Below, piece by piece: positions 25,099 to 33,948 of a stretch of DNA of 64,000 nt (position 1 is the first letter of the stretch; each line of letters opens with the position of its first letter). A program made the translations under genes and the position numbers. Source of the stretch: Merdimonas sp963929015 (lineage in GTDB: Bacteria; Bacillota; Clostridia; Lachnospirales; Lachnospiraceae); the NCBI RefSeq assembly GCF_963929015.1, contig NZ_CAWVHE010000013.1, forward strand, positions 1-64,000, given 5' to 3'. Under the pieces are notes generated by a model. It was not told the DNA's origin. It saw only the letters and a program-made list of their open reading frames with translations, and did no database searches.

Positions 25099-27714
25099 AT
25101 GAGCCGCAAAATTGTGCTGATAGACGGACACAGTATTTTGAACCGGGCATTTTACGGCCTTCCGGACCTGACAAATTCCGAAGGCCTCCACACCAATGCT
25201 GTTTACGGTTTCCTGACAATTTTATTTAAAATATTGGAAGAAGAAACGCCAGAGTATCTGACTGTGGCGTTTGATGTGCATGCACCCACCTTCCGCCACA
25301 AGATGTATGACCAGTACAAAGGGACCAGAAAGCCGATGGCAGAGGAGCTAAGGCAGCAAGTGCCGGTAATGAAAGAAGTCTTAAAAGCTATGGGGATTAA
25401 GATCATTGAATGTGCCGGCCTGGAAGCGGATGATCTGATCGGCACATTGTCTGTGCGCTGTGAAAAGGAGGGCATGGAGGTATCTGTGATCTCCGGGGAC
25501 AGGGACCTTCTGCAGCTTGCTACAGATCATGTCAGGATCCGGATCCCCAAGACGAAACAGGGACGCACAGAAGTTGAAGACTATTACGCGGCAGACGTAC
25601 AGGCCCGTTATCAGGTGACTCCCAAAGAATTTATCGACCTGAAAGCGCTGATGGGAGATGCTTCGGATAATATCCCCGGAGTGCCGGGGATTGGAGAAAA
25701 GACGGCCACGAAGATTATCACAGAATATCATTCTATCGAAAATGCTCACGAACATGCAGAAGAATTGAAACCACCAAGAGCGGCCAGCGCCATGAAGGAA
25801 CACTGGGACCTGGCAGTCATGAGCAAAGAGCTTGCCACAATCCATGTCAATGCAAAGTTTCCGTATGAACTTGCAGAGGCAAAGCTGGAAAATATCTATA
25901 CAGAAGAAGCATATAGCTGGTTCCAGAAATTACAGTTTAAAAATCTTCTTTCCCGGTTTGACGTAAAGTCTCCCTCAAACAAAATTGAGGATTGTTTTTA
26001 TGAGATCAGAAGCCGAAAAGAAGCAGAGGCTGTTTTTGAAAAGGCCAGAGGGGCTGTATGTATCGGGGCGTGCATTTTTAAAGATGAAAAAGACGTACTT
26101 CCACTGTTTGCCGGACAGGCACAGATCGGAGGGATTGGGATCAGCTTCTCCAGAGAAGAGAGTTACTGCATCCATACAGGTCCGGATATCCAGATATCCT
26201 GGCTTCTGGAAAAACTTTCACAGGCTGCCGAAACGGCAAAAAGGTTTGCCATCTTTGACCTGAAATCTCAGCTTGATCATTTACAGATCCAAAAAACGGA
26301 GAATTGTTTTGATGTAACAGTGGCGGCTTACCTTCTGAATCCGCTAAAAAGTAATTATGATTACGAGGACGTGGCAAGAGAGCAGCTGGACCTTGTGATC
26401 GAAGAAAAATCCGAAACTCCCATTAAGGTCTGTTATGAAGCGTATACCGCATTTGCAGCTTCAGAGATTCTGTTTGAAAAATTACAGGATTCCGGAATGG
26501 CAGAACTTTTTACACGGATTGAGATGCCTCTGGTATTCTCCCTGTATCACATGGAAAAAAATGGCGTCCGCGTAAACGCAGAAGCCCTGAAAGAATACGG
26601 AGAACAACTGGCTGTTCATATAAAGATGCTGGAGCAGGAAATCTACGAAGATGCAGGGGAGCCTTTTAACATCAATTCTCCCAAACAGCTTGGCGTGATC
26701 TTATTTGAGAAGAAAAAGATCCCCGGTGGTAAGAAAACAAAGACGGGCTATTCCACTGCCGCAGAGGTTCTGGAAAAGCTGGCGCCTGAATATCCCATTG
26801 TGTCCAAAATCCTGGAATACCGGCAGTATGCGAAGTTAAAGTCCACTTATGCGGACGGACTGGCCGGCTACATCGGACCGGATGGCCGGATCCATGGTAA
26901 GTTTAATCAGACGATCACTGCCACCGGCCGGATCAGCAGCACTGAGCCAAACCTGCAGAACATTCCGGTCCGCACAGAGCTTGGCCGTATGATCCGCAAG
27001 GTATTTGTGCCGGAAGAGGGGTATGTGTTTGTGGATGCTGATTATTCGCAGATTGAGCTTCGCGTTCTGGCACATTGCTCCGGCGATGCTCATCTGATCG
27101 AAGCTTACCGGGAGGCCAGAGATATTCACAGGATCACTGCATCACAGGTGTTCCACACTCCGTTTGAAGAAGTGACTCCGCAGCAGAGACGCAATGCTAA
27201 GGCAGTGAATTTTGGCATTGTATACGGGATCAGTTCTTTCGGGCTTAGTCAGGACTTAAGTATTACCAGAAAAGAAGCCGCCCGCTATATTGAAGATTAT
27301 TTCCACACATATCCGGGGATCAAAGCATTCCTGGACCGTCAGGTGCAGCATGCAAAGGAAGAAGGATATGTGACGACCCTGTTTGGCAGACGCCGCCCGG
27401 TTCCGGAACTTCGGTCCAGCAATTTTATGCAGCGTTCTTTCGGCGAACGAGTGGCCATGAACAGTCCCATCCAGGGTACGGCTGCGGATATTATGAAAAT
27501 CGCGATGATTGGTGTAGACAAAAGACTTAGAGAAAAGAAGCTAAGATCCCGTCTTGTTCTTCAGGTACATGACGAGCTGCTAATCGAAGCAGAACTCTCA
27601 GAGGTTGAGGAGGTAAAAAAGATCCTCCGTGAAGAAATGGAACATGCGGCCTCGCTGGATGTGCCGCTTGAAATAGACATGCACACAGGTGACAACTGGT
27701 ACGAAGCAAAATAA
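25099..27714 (+). CDS. polA: DNA polymerase I
   Basis: The 871-residue enzyme fills gaps and removes RNA primers. The N-terminal 5' nuclease (VLIDGHSILNRAFYGLP, then GLEADDLIGTL and ISGDRDLLQL) spans about 1-290. A degenerate 3'-5' exonuclease domain (about 300-460) lacks the DxE metal ligands, reading IGACIFKDEK instead. The polymerase domain has motif A DADYSQIELRVLAH, motif B RRNAKAVNFGIVYGIS and motif C VHDELLIE. So it should be active in polymerisation and flap removal but not in 3' proofreading. It is followed 14 bp later by coaE. Confidence 0.97.
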   Translation: MSRKIVLIDGHSILNRAFYGLPDLTNSEGLHTNAVYGFLTILFKILEEETPEYLTVAFDVHAPTFRHKMYDQYKGTRKPMAEELRQQVPVMKEVLKAMGIKIIECAGLEADDLIGTLSVRCEKEGMEVSVISGDRDLLQLATDHVRIRIPKTKQGRTEVEDYYAADVQARYQVTPKEFIDLKALMGDASDNIPGVPGIGEKTATKIITEYHSIENAHEHAEELKPPRAASAMKEHWDLAVMSKELATIHVNAKFPYELAEAKLENIYTEEAYSWFQKLQFKNLLSRFDVKSPSNKIEDCFYEIRSRKEAEAVFEKARGAVCIGACIFKDEKDVLPLFAGQAQIGGIGISFSREESYCIHTGPDIQISWLLEKLSQAAETAKRFAIFDLKSQLDHLQIQKTENCFDVTVAAYLLNPLKSNYDYEDVAREQLDLVIEEKSETPIKVCYEAYTAFAASEILFEKLQDSGMAELFTRIEMPLVFSLYHMEKNGVRVNAEALKEYGEQLAVHIKMLEQEIYEDAGEPFNINSPKQLGVILFEKKKIPGGKKTKTGYSTAAEVLEKLAPEYPIVSKILEYRQYAKLKSTYADGLAGYIGPDGRIHGKFNQTITATGRISSTEPNLQNIPVRTELGRMIRKVFVPEEGYVFVDADYSQIELRVLAHCSGDAHLIEAYREARDIHRITASQVFHTPFEEVTPQQRRNAKAVNFGIVYGISSFGLSQDLSITRKEAARYIEDYFHTYPGIKAFLDRQVQHAKEEGYVTTLFGRRRPVPELRSSNFMQRSFGERVAMNSPIQGTAADIMKIAMIGVDKRLREKKLRSRLVLQVHDELLIEAELSEVEEVKKILREEMEHAASLDVPLEIDMHTGDNWYEAK

Positions 27715-27728
27715 GAGGTGGAGAAGAT

Positions 27729-28319
27729 ATGAAGATCATAGGATTAACCGGAGGCGTGGGTTCCGGAAAAACACAGATTCTGGAATATTTGAATAATAAG
27801 TACGGGGCAACCATCTGTCAGACAGATGTTCTGGGAAAGAAACTCCAGAAAAAGGGCGGACAATGTTATGAAGAAATCGTCCGCTATTTTGGCAGTGAGA
27901 TCCTGGATGAAAAAGGAGAACTGAACCGGGAAAAACTGGCAAACATTGTGTTCCAGAACGTGGAACAGCTGTCCGTGTTAAATGGGATCGTTCATCCGGC
28001 AGTCAAAGATGAGGTCCGCAGGATCATTGCAAAAGAAGAAAGAAAAAATACCAATCTTCTGATCGTTGAGTCGGCGATCCTGATAGAAGATCATTACGAA
28101 GAATTGTGCGATGAACTCTGGTATGTGTATGTAAAAGATGAGATCCGCAAGAAACGGCTTCTTTATTCCAGAGGATACGAACCGGGAAAAGTGGACAGCA
28201 TTATTGCGGCGCAGCCGTCAAAAGAGATCTATATGCAGCACTGTGACCGGGTAATCGACAACAACGGAGTATTTGCAGAAACACAGATGCAGCTGGATCA
28301 GATCATTGCGGATTTATAA
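27729..28319 (+). CDS. coaE: Dephospho-CoA kinase
   Basis: This enzyme performs the last step of coenzyme A synthesis, phosphorylating the 3'-OH of dephospho-CoA. The P-loop GLTGGVGSGKTQIL begins at residue 5, and the conserved DxLGK-type segment (QTDVLGKKLQ) and NREKLANIVF follow. At 196 residues it is normal length. AGAGGTGGAG precedes the start, and a short gap from polA and to the next gene suggests one transcript. Confidence 0.95.
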   Translation: MKIIGLTGGVGSGKTQILEYLNNKYGATICQTDVLGKKLQKKGGQCYEEIVRYFGSEILDEKGELNREKLANIVFQNVEQLSVLNGIVHPAVKDEVRRIIAKEERKNTNLLIVESAILIEDHYEELCDELWYVYVKDEIRKKRLLYSRGYEPGKVDSIIAAQPSKEIYMQHCDRVIDNNGVFAETQMQLDQIIADL

Positions 28320-28342
28320 AAGATGGAAAGGCAGAAAGATAG

Positions 28343-29143
28343 ATGATGAGATTATGCAGTATAGCCAGCGGAAGCAGCGGAAACTGTATTTATGTGGGGG
28401 ATGAAGATACCCATCTTCTGGTGGATACCGGGATCAGCAAAAAGAGGATTGAGGAAGGACTACATAATCTGGGGATCAAAGGGGACGAACTGACCGGGAT
28501 CCTGATCACCCATGAACATATTGATCATATCCAGGGGCTTGGTGTATTCAGCCGGAAATATGAGATTCCGGTATACGCGACACCGGGAACGATCGAAGGG
28601 ATCCGCTCCATGAAAAGTCTGGGAAAGATCCCGGAAGGACTGCTCCACGAAGTGGAAGTGGACAGGGTCTTTTCCCTGGGAGACATGAAGATCAGCCCCT
28701 TTGCCATATCCCATGATGCCAGGCAGCCTTCCGGATACCGCATTGATAATGATAAAAAATCCGTAGCTGTGGCTACAGATCTTGGAATGTACGACGAATA
28801 TACGGTAGAACATCTGAAAGGTCTAAGCGGCGTTGTGCTGGAGGCCAATCACGATATTCACATGCTGGAGGTGGGGCCTTACCCGTATGTACTGAAACGA
28901 AGGGTGATGGGAGATAAGGGACATTTATCTAATGAACTGTCCGGACGTCTGTTGTGCGATATCCTCCATGACGGACTTCAGCAGGTGATCCTGGGACATC
29001 TGAGCAAAGAAAATAATTATGCGGAACTGGCTTATGAAACCGTTAAACTGGAAGTCAGTTACGGAGACAATCCCTATAAAGGGGAGGACATCCCTATGAT
29101 GGTGGCAAAAAGAGACCAGATGTCGGAAATTATTACTTTATAG
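28343..29143 (+). CDS. MBL-fold metallo-hydrolase (YycJ/WalJ-like)
   Basis: The 266-residue protein has an N-terminal SIASGSSGNCIYVG and the metal motif THEHIDH near residues 56-62. It also has AISHDARQPSGYRI, NHDIHMLEVGPYP and LGHLSKENN. This is the YycJ/WalJ subgroup of single-domain beta-lactamase-fold hydrolases. WalJ has been linked to DNA repair and division control, but the reaction is not settled. Two metal ions are expected. It lies in the polA-coaE run, which fits a DNA-linked role. ATG at 28343 or 28346 could start it. Confidence 0.88.
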   Translation: MMRLCSIASGSSGNCIYVGDEDTHLLVDTGISKKRIEEGLHNLGIKGDELTGILITHEHIDHIQGLGVFSRKYEIPVYATPGTIEGIRSMKSLGKIPEGLLHEVEVDRVFSLGDMKISPFAISHDARQPSGYRIDNDKKSVAVATDLGMYDEYTVEHLKGLSGVVLEANHDIHMLEVGPYPYVLKRRVMGDKGHLSNELSGRLLCDILHDGLQQVILGHLSKENNYAELAYETVKLEVSYGDNPYKGEDIPMMVAKRDQMSEIITL

Positions 29144-29171
29144 TTATGGAAAGGATAGACAGGAAACATTT

Positions 29172-30029
29172 ATGGAGAAAATAGCAATTGTTACAGACAG
29201 CAACAGTGGTATTACACAGAAAGAAGCTGAAAAACTCGGGATCCGCGTGGTTTCCATGCCGTTTTTTATCAATGACGAACTGTTTTACGAGGATATCACG
29301 CTTTCCCAGGATGAATTTTATCAGAGACTTGCGGAAGATGCAGATATTTCCACATCTATGCCGTCGCCGGCCGATGTGATGGAACTGTGGGAAGAATTAT
29401 TACAGGAATATGACAGGATCGTCCACATCCCTATGTCCAGCGGACTTTCCGGAAGCTGTGAAACGGCCACGGCTCTGGCTGCAGAATTCGATGGAAAGGT
29501 TCTTGTGGTAGATAATCAGCGGATCTCTGTCACCCAGAGGCAGTCGGTTCTGGATGCTCTGGAGATGAGAGAGAAGGGTATGAGCGCAGAGGAGATTGTA
29601 ACTGTGCTGATGCGGGAAAAGCTGGAAGCAAGTATTTATATTACCGTGGATACGCTGAAATATCTGAAAAAAGGCGGCCGGGTGACTCCTGCGGCAGCGG
29701 CGCTTGGCACAGTCCTGAACCTGAAGCCGGTTCTTACGATCCAGGGAGAAAAGCTGGATGCGTTTGCAAAGGTCAGAGGCTGGAAGGCAGCGAAGAAAAC
29801 GATGCTGGACGCCATGGAAAAGGATCTGAAAACCCGTTTCGCGGGAAAAGAAGTACATCTGGAGATCGCCCATACCTGTACGGATGAAGAAGTGGCACAG
29901 TGGGAAAAGGAAGTGGCGGAGCGTTTTCCGGGCTATGAGATCCATACAGACCGCCTCTCCTTAAGCGTGGCATGCCACATTGGCTCCGGAGCCATGGCTG
30001 TGGCATGCAGTAAGAAGATTGAGATTTAA
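29172..30029 (+). CDS. DegV-family fatty-acid-binding protein
   Basis: The 285-residue protein starts IAIVTDSNSGIT, has STSMPSPADV near residue 60 and HIPMSSGLSGSCETA near 91-105, and ends with SGAMAVACSKK. These are the DegV-fold hallmarks. DegV/FakB proteins bind a fatty acid that the kinase FakA phosphorylates for phospholipid synthesis. No fakA gene is near, so the specific role is inferred from the family only. Its transcript probably ends at the hairpin at 30038-30076, shared with the convergent tmcAL. Confidence 0.9.
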   Translation: MEKIAIVTDSNSGITQKEAEKLGIRVVSMPFFINDELFYEDITLSQDEFYQRLAEDADISTSMPSPADVMELWEELLQEYDRIVHIPMSSGLSGSCETATALAAEFDGKVLVVDNQRISVTQRQSVLDALEMREKGMSAEEIVTVLMREKLEASIYITVDTLKYLKKGGRVTPAAAALGTVLNLKPVLTIQGEKLDAFAKVRGWKAAKKTMLDAMEKDLKTRFAGKEVHLEIAHTCTDEEVAQWEKEVAERFPGYEIHTDRLSLSVACHIGSGAMAVACSKKIEI

Positions 30030-30037
30030 GAATGAAA

Positions 30038-30076
30038 GCAGATAATCCGGGGCTTTATCATACCCGGACTATCTGC
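30038..30076. terminator. Hairpin between convergent degV-family gene and tmcAL
   Basis: GCAGATAATCCGGG pairs with CCCGGACTATCTGC (one mismatch). It overlaps the last codons of tmcAL. U tracts are weak on both sides. Confidence 0.5.
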
Positions 30077-31341
30077 TGACGATATTCACTTATAAACGGC
30101 ATTTTGTATTTATTTGTGATAACACTTTCATAGAGATCTGCGGCAAAAATATCCTGACGCAGCATTTTGGCCGCTGTTTCCGAAAGTTCCTCTTCCGGCC
30201 TAAGCTTTGTTACAAGCGGAATAGAAGCGGTTCGTTTGATCCTGGCCATTAATTTAGCGCCGTCTTTCCGGAATCCCAGAACGCGGGCATACTGACATCC
30301 GCCCTGTTCTTTATACTCAGAAAGATCAGAAGCGCGGATTCCCAGGAGGATGTGGAGCATACACCGGCTGATCCGGGAATAAGTAAGCTCTCTGGTTTTC
30401 AAAAGATCACAGAACTGGTCAAACGTAATGAAATCACTGGCGTGGTTCATCATGCGGTTGGCCAGTTCTTCTGTCATGTCCATGTATTCTTTCAAAGATT
30501 CTCTTGTTTCCGTCAACAATTTATAGCGGAACAGCAAAGAAAAATCACCTGCATAGACCGGGTAGCGCAGCCTGTGTGTTTCCTCCAGGGTACGGATACA
30601 GGCAGGAGGCACCTGATTCTCCAGCCTGGTAAGTATTTCCGAAAGCTCCGGTTCATCATACCATTGATCAGAAGCAAGGTGAACGGAACTTCCCGCGTAA
30701 GCCAGAAGCCGTCGGATTGCTTTTGCAGAACTGTATCCTTCCTTTAATTCATTATCATGATAATCGGCCACCTTCCGGCGGATCGTATAGGCGCCGATGG
30801 AACTTTTCATCTGCCGCAGAGCCTTAATGTATTCGATGCCCAGGATGTTGTTGGGCTGTTCCAGAATCTCGTCCAGCGACGGATCCTTTAAATATTTTTT
30901 CAATGCTGTCTGCCTTGCCAGAGGGAAGGACATTCCGCTTTTCAAAGCTTCCCGGAGATACTGCCTGTATTCTTCCGGTTCGTCCGCGGTAATATGAGCA
31001 ATCTTTTCCAGTAAATAATAATCCCCGCATTCGCTTCCAAAGCAAATGCTGTCGATACAGCCAAGACGGTTCAGCAGGGAAACCGCTCCGTAAGCAAAAT
31101 ATTCGGCGCTTCCGCAGGCATAGCAGACCGGCAGCTCCAGCACCAGAGGGACGCCTGCTTCCAGAGCGACCTCCGCCCTGAGATGTTTTGGCATGATCGC
31201 CGGAGCGCCTCTTTGCACATAGTTTCCGCTCATAACAACGATCGCCGCATCTGCGCCGGTGAGTTCTTTTGCCTTTTCTATATGATACAAATGCCCATTG
31301 TGAAACGGGTTATATTCTGTGATAAGTCCAACGATTTTCAT
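30058..31341 (-). CDS. tmcAL: tRNA(Met) cytidine acetate ligase
   Basis: The 427-residue protein begins VGLITEYNPFHNGHLYH, the nucleotidyltransferase HxGH region, followed by VVMSGNYVQRGAPAI and ECGDYYLLEKI. This matches the YlbM/TmcAL family. TmcAL uses ATP and acetate to acetylate the wobble cytidine of elongator tRNA-Met, giving ac4C34. Use of free acetate fits an acetate-producing cell. The gene is alone on the minus strand with its own promoter, which overlaps the mgtE promoter. Confidence 0.93.
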   Translation of the reverse strand: MKIVGLITEYNPFHNGHLYHIEKAKELTGADAAIVVMSGNYVQRGAPAIMPKHLRAEVALEAGVPLVLELPVCYACGSAEYFAYGAVSLLNRLGCIDSICFGSECGDYYLLEKIAHITADEPEEYRQYLREALKSGMSFPLARQTALKKYLKDPSLDEILEQPNNILGIEYIKALRQMKSSIGAYTIRRKVADYHDNELKEGYSSAKAIRRLLAYAGSSVHLASDQWYDEPELSEILTRLENQVPPACIRTLEETHRLRYPVYAGDFSLLFRYKLLTETRESLKEYMDMTEELANRMMNHASDFITFDQFCDLLKTRELTYSRISRCMLHILLGIRASDLSEYKEQGGCQYARVLGFRKDGAKLMARIKRTASIPLVTKLRPEEELSETAAKMLRQDIFAADLYESVITNKYKMPFISEYRQQIVRV

Positions 31342-31362
31342 AAGATTCTCCTGGTATTAGTA

Positions 31363-31391
31363 TTGTATATCCTTTTAAAATTGATTATACT
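31363..31391 (+). promoter_or_regulatory. Promoter for mgtE
   Basis: TTGTAT (31363-31368), 17 bp, TATACT (31386-31391). Its -10 overlaps the -10 of the minus-strand tmcAL promoter. Confidence 0.6.
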
Positions 31392-31412
31392 ATAGAAAGG
31401 TCTGACTGGCAA
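31384..31412 (-). promoter_or_regulatory. Promoter for tmcAL
   Basis: On the minus strand TTGCCA (31412-31407), 17 bp, TATAAT (31389-31384). The -10 boxes of the two divergent promoters share bases. Confidence 0.6.
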
Positions 31413-31435
31413 CGCTGCAGGAAGGGAGGTGCGTC

Positions 31436-32806
31436 ATGAGCGAAAACGACGGCAAAATGCGGGAAAAATTAACGGAAGAACGGATCCTGGAACTGCTGGA
31501 AAACCGGCAGTATAAGGAACTGAAGGAAGAACTGGAAAACAACATGTATCCCGTAGACCTTGCGGAAATTCTGGAAGAATTTGACCAGAAACATATGGTT
31601 ATGGTGTTCCGTCTCCTTGCAAAGGAAGAGGCCGCAGAGACATTTACTTACATGAACAGCGATATGCGGGAAGTACTGATCGGCGCCCTGACAGATTCCG
31701 AGCTGGAAGAAGTCATGGAAGAGATGTATCTGGACGATACTGTGGACGTACTGGAAGAATTGCCTGCAAATGTGGTGGATCGACTCCTCCTTGCCACTGA
31801 TGAAGAAAAGAGAGCGCAGATCAATCAGCTTTTGCAGTATCCGGAGGATAGCGCGGGAAGCGTGATGAACGTGGATTACATCGCTGTCCGCAAGGAAATG
31901 ACGGTGGCCGATGCGATTCTCAAGATCCGCCAGGTGGGACTGAATAAAGAGACCATCTATACCTGTTATGTAACAGAAAAGCGCAAGCTGATCGGATATG
32001 TGGACGTCAAAGAACTGCTGACAACCAGTGAGTCCAAGCCGATTGAAGAGATCATGGAGACGAATCTTCTGTATGCACATACTACGGACGATCAGGAGGA
32101 TGTGGTCCGCACGATCACCAAGTACGGACTGATCGCGCTTCCCATTCTGGACCATGAGAATTGTATGGTGGGCATCGTTACCGTAGATGACGCTATGGAT
32201 GTCATGCAGGAGGAAACAACCGAAGATATCAGCATCATGGCCGGTATGGCGCCTAACGAGGATTCGTATTTTGATACTACGATTCTGGAACATGTAAAAA
32301 GCAGGCTTCCCTGGCTGCTGTTTCTGATGCTTTCTGCCACCATTACACAGATGATCATGAACCATTATGAGGCAGCGCTGGCCGTCATGCCGCAGCTGGC
32401 AGGATTCATCCCCATGCTGACCGGTACCGGCGGAAATTGCGGTTCTCAGAGTTCCACGCTGGTGATCCGCGGGCTTGCCGTAGATGAGATCGAATTTGTG
32501 GACCTGGCAAAAGTCGTCTGGAAAGAGGTGCGGATCGCAGTCTGCATCAGTCTGGTGCTTGCAGTAGTCAATGGGATCCGGATCCTGGTGATGGGGCAGG
32601 GCGATGTACTGATGGCGCTTACCATCGGTCTTACAATGGCCTGCACAGTCATTATTGCAAAAGTAGTGGGATGTACGCTGCCGCTCTGTGCAAAAAAGGT
32701 GGGACTGGATCCGGCGATCATGGCCACGCCGCTGATCTCTACACTTGTGGACATCAGCACCATCAGTGTATATTTTGCTATTGTCAGTATGGTGTTTCAT
32801 TTGTAA
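31436..32806 (+). CDS. mgtE: Magnesium transporter MgtE
   Basis: The 456-residue channel has the cytosolic MgtE N domain (residues about 20-135, many acidic side chains), two CBS domains (about 140-260) and five membrane helices to the C-terminus. The segment FIPMLTGTGGNCGSQSSTLVIRG is split here only for length; GGNCGSQSS is the family's pore-helix signature. The N and CBS domains close the channel when cytosolic magnesium is high. No M-box riboswitch is visible in the short leader. A terminator follows. Confidence 0.95.
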   Translation: MSENDGKMREKLTEERILELLENRQYKELKEELENNMYPVDLAEILEEFDQKHMVMVFRLLAKEEAAETFTYMNSDMREVLIGALTDSELEEVMEEMYLDDTVDVLEELPANVVDRLLLATDEEKRAQINQLLQYPEDSAGSVMNVDYIAVRKEMTVADAILKIRQVGLNKETIYTCYVTEKRKLIGYVDVKELLTTSESKPIEEIMETNLLYAHTTDDQEDVVRTITKYGLIALPILDHENCMVGIVTVDDAMDVMQEETTEDISIMAGMAPNEDSYFDTTILEHVKSRLPWLLFLMLSATITQMIMNHYEAALAVMPQLAGFIPMLTGTGGNCGSQSSTLVIRGLAVDEIEFVDLAKVVWKEVRIAVCISLVLAVVNGIRILVMGQGDVLMALTIGLTMACTVIIAKVVGCTLPLCAKKVGLDPAIMATPLISTLVDISTISVYFAIVSMVFHL

Positions 32807-32850
32807 AACTTCTGATTTTTGTACCGAAAAATAGACATAAGTTTCCAATA

Positions 32851-32880
32851 AGAGACCTTGTTTGCAAGGTCTCTTTGTAT
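32851..32880 (+). terminator. mgtE terminator
   Basis: AGAGACCTTG (32851-32860) pairs perfectly with CAAGGTCTCT (32865-32874) around a 4-nt loop, followed by TTGTATT. The hairpin shares DNA with the pta promoter. Confidence 0.85.
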
Positions 32881-32886
32881 TATAAT
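32858..32886 (+). promoter_or_regulatory. pta promoter nested in the mgtE terminator
   Basis: TTGTTT (32858-32863, inside the hairpin loop region), 17 bp, perfect TATAAT (32881-32886). It lies about 40 bp before the pta start. Confidence 0.6.
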
Positions 32887-32924
32887 TAATATATTGAGAA
32901 TCTTAGGAAAGGAGTCTATTGAAC

Positions 32925-33926
32925 ATGGGATTCATAGATGAGATCAAAGCAAAAGCAAAAACATCCAAAAAGACGATCGTTCTTCCGGAAACAGAGGATA
33001 TCCGGACTTACGAGGCGGCAGAGGCAGTTTTAAAAGAAGGAACTGCCAATCTGATCCTGATCGGGAGCGAAGAGGAGATTGCCAAAAATAAAGGGGATTT
33101 TGACATCAGCGGCGCTACGATCATTGATCCGGCAACCTGCGAAAAGACCGAAGCTTATATTGCCAAGCTGGTAGAGTTAAGACAGAAGAAGGGCATGACT
33201 GAGGAACAGGCAAGAGAACTTCTTCTGACAAACTACCTGTATTACGGCGTCATGATGGTAAAGATGAAAGACGCAGACGGCATGGTTTCCGGCGCCTGCC
33301 ACTCCACAGCAGACACCTTAAGACCCTGCCTGCAGATCCTGAAGACAAAGCCTGGCACCAAACTGGTCAGCGCGTTCTTTGTGATCGTTGTACCGGATTG
33401 CGATATGGGAGCTGACGGAACCTTCGTATTTGCGGACTCTGGTCTGGAGCAGAATCCGGATCCGGAGAAGCTTGCGGCCATCGCTCTTTCTTCCGCAGAT
33501 TCTTTCCGTCTGCTGACAGGAAAAGAGCCGGTTGTAGCTATGCTTTCCCACTCCACCAAGGGAAGCGCAAAACACCCGGATGTAGACAAAGTCGTAGAAG
33601 CGACCCGCATCGCAAAAGAAAATGCGCCGGAAGGCCTTCTGCTGGACGGGGAATTCCAGCTTGACGCGGCCATCGTACCGGAAGTAGGCGCATCCAAAGC
33701 ACCGGGAAGCCCGGTTGCAGGAAAGGCAAATGTTCTGGTATTCCCGGACCTGGATGCCGGAAATATCGGATACAAACTGGCACAGAGACTGGCAAAAGCC
33801 GAAGCCTACGGACCTCTGACCCAGGGTATCGCAGCTCCGGTGAACGACTTGTCCCGCGGCTGCAGCGCAAAAGATATCGAAGGTGTGGTAGCAATTACAG
33901 CTGTACAGTGTATGGCAAATGATTAA
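32925..33926 (+). CDS. pta: Phosphate acetyltransferase
   Basis: This enzyme swaps CoA for phosphate on acetyl-CoA, giving acetyl phosphate. The 333-residue single-domain form begins FIDEIKAKAK, has KTIVLPETEDIRTYEAA near residue 15, and holds the conserved SAFFVIV and AHSxxGS-type region (MLSHSTKGSAKHP), then DGEFQLDAAIVPEVG. ATG at 32925 is chosen; a TTG at 32919 is also in frame and close to AAAGGAG. It sits 22 bp before ackA, the classical acetate pair. Confidence 0.96.
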   Translation: MGFIDEIKAKAKTSKKTIVLPETEDIRTYEAAEAVLKEGTANLILIGSEEEIAKNKGDFDISGATIIDPATCEKTEAYIAKLVELRQKKGMTEEQARELLLTNYLYYGVMMVKMKDADGMVSGACHSTADTLRPCLQILKTKPGTKLVSAFFVIVVPDCDMGADGTFVFADSGLEQNPDPEKLAAIALSSADSFRLLTGKEPVVAMLSHSTKGSAKHPDVDKVVEATRIAKENAPEGLLLDGEFQLDAAIVPEVGASKAPGSPVAGKANVLVFPDLDAGNIGYKLAQRLAKAEAYGPLTQGIAAPVNDLSRGCSAKDIEGVVAITAVQCMAND

Positions 33927-33948
33927 TATAATAGAGAGGTAAAATGAA

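Noticed and set aside
31469..32848. Long minus-strand open frame (459 codons) opposite mgtE
   Set aside because: It is the mirror of the mgtE coding frame, with no ribosome site and a His/Gln-rich unlikely composition.
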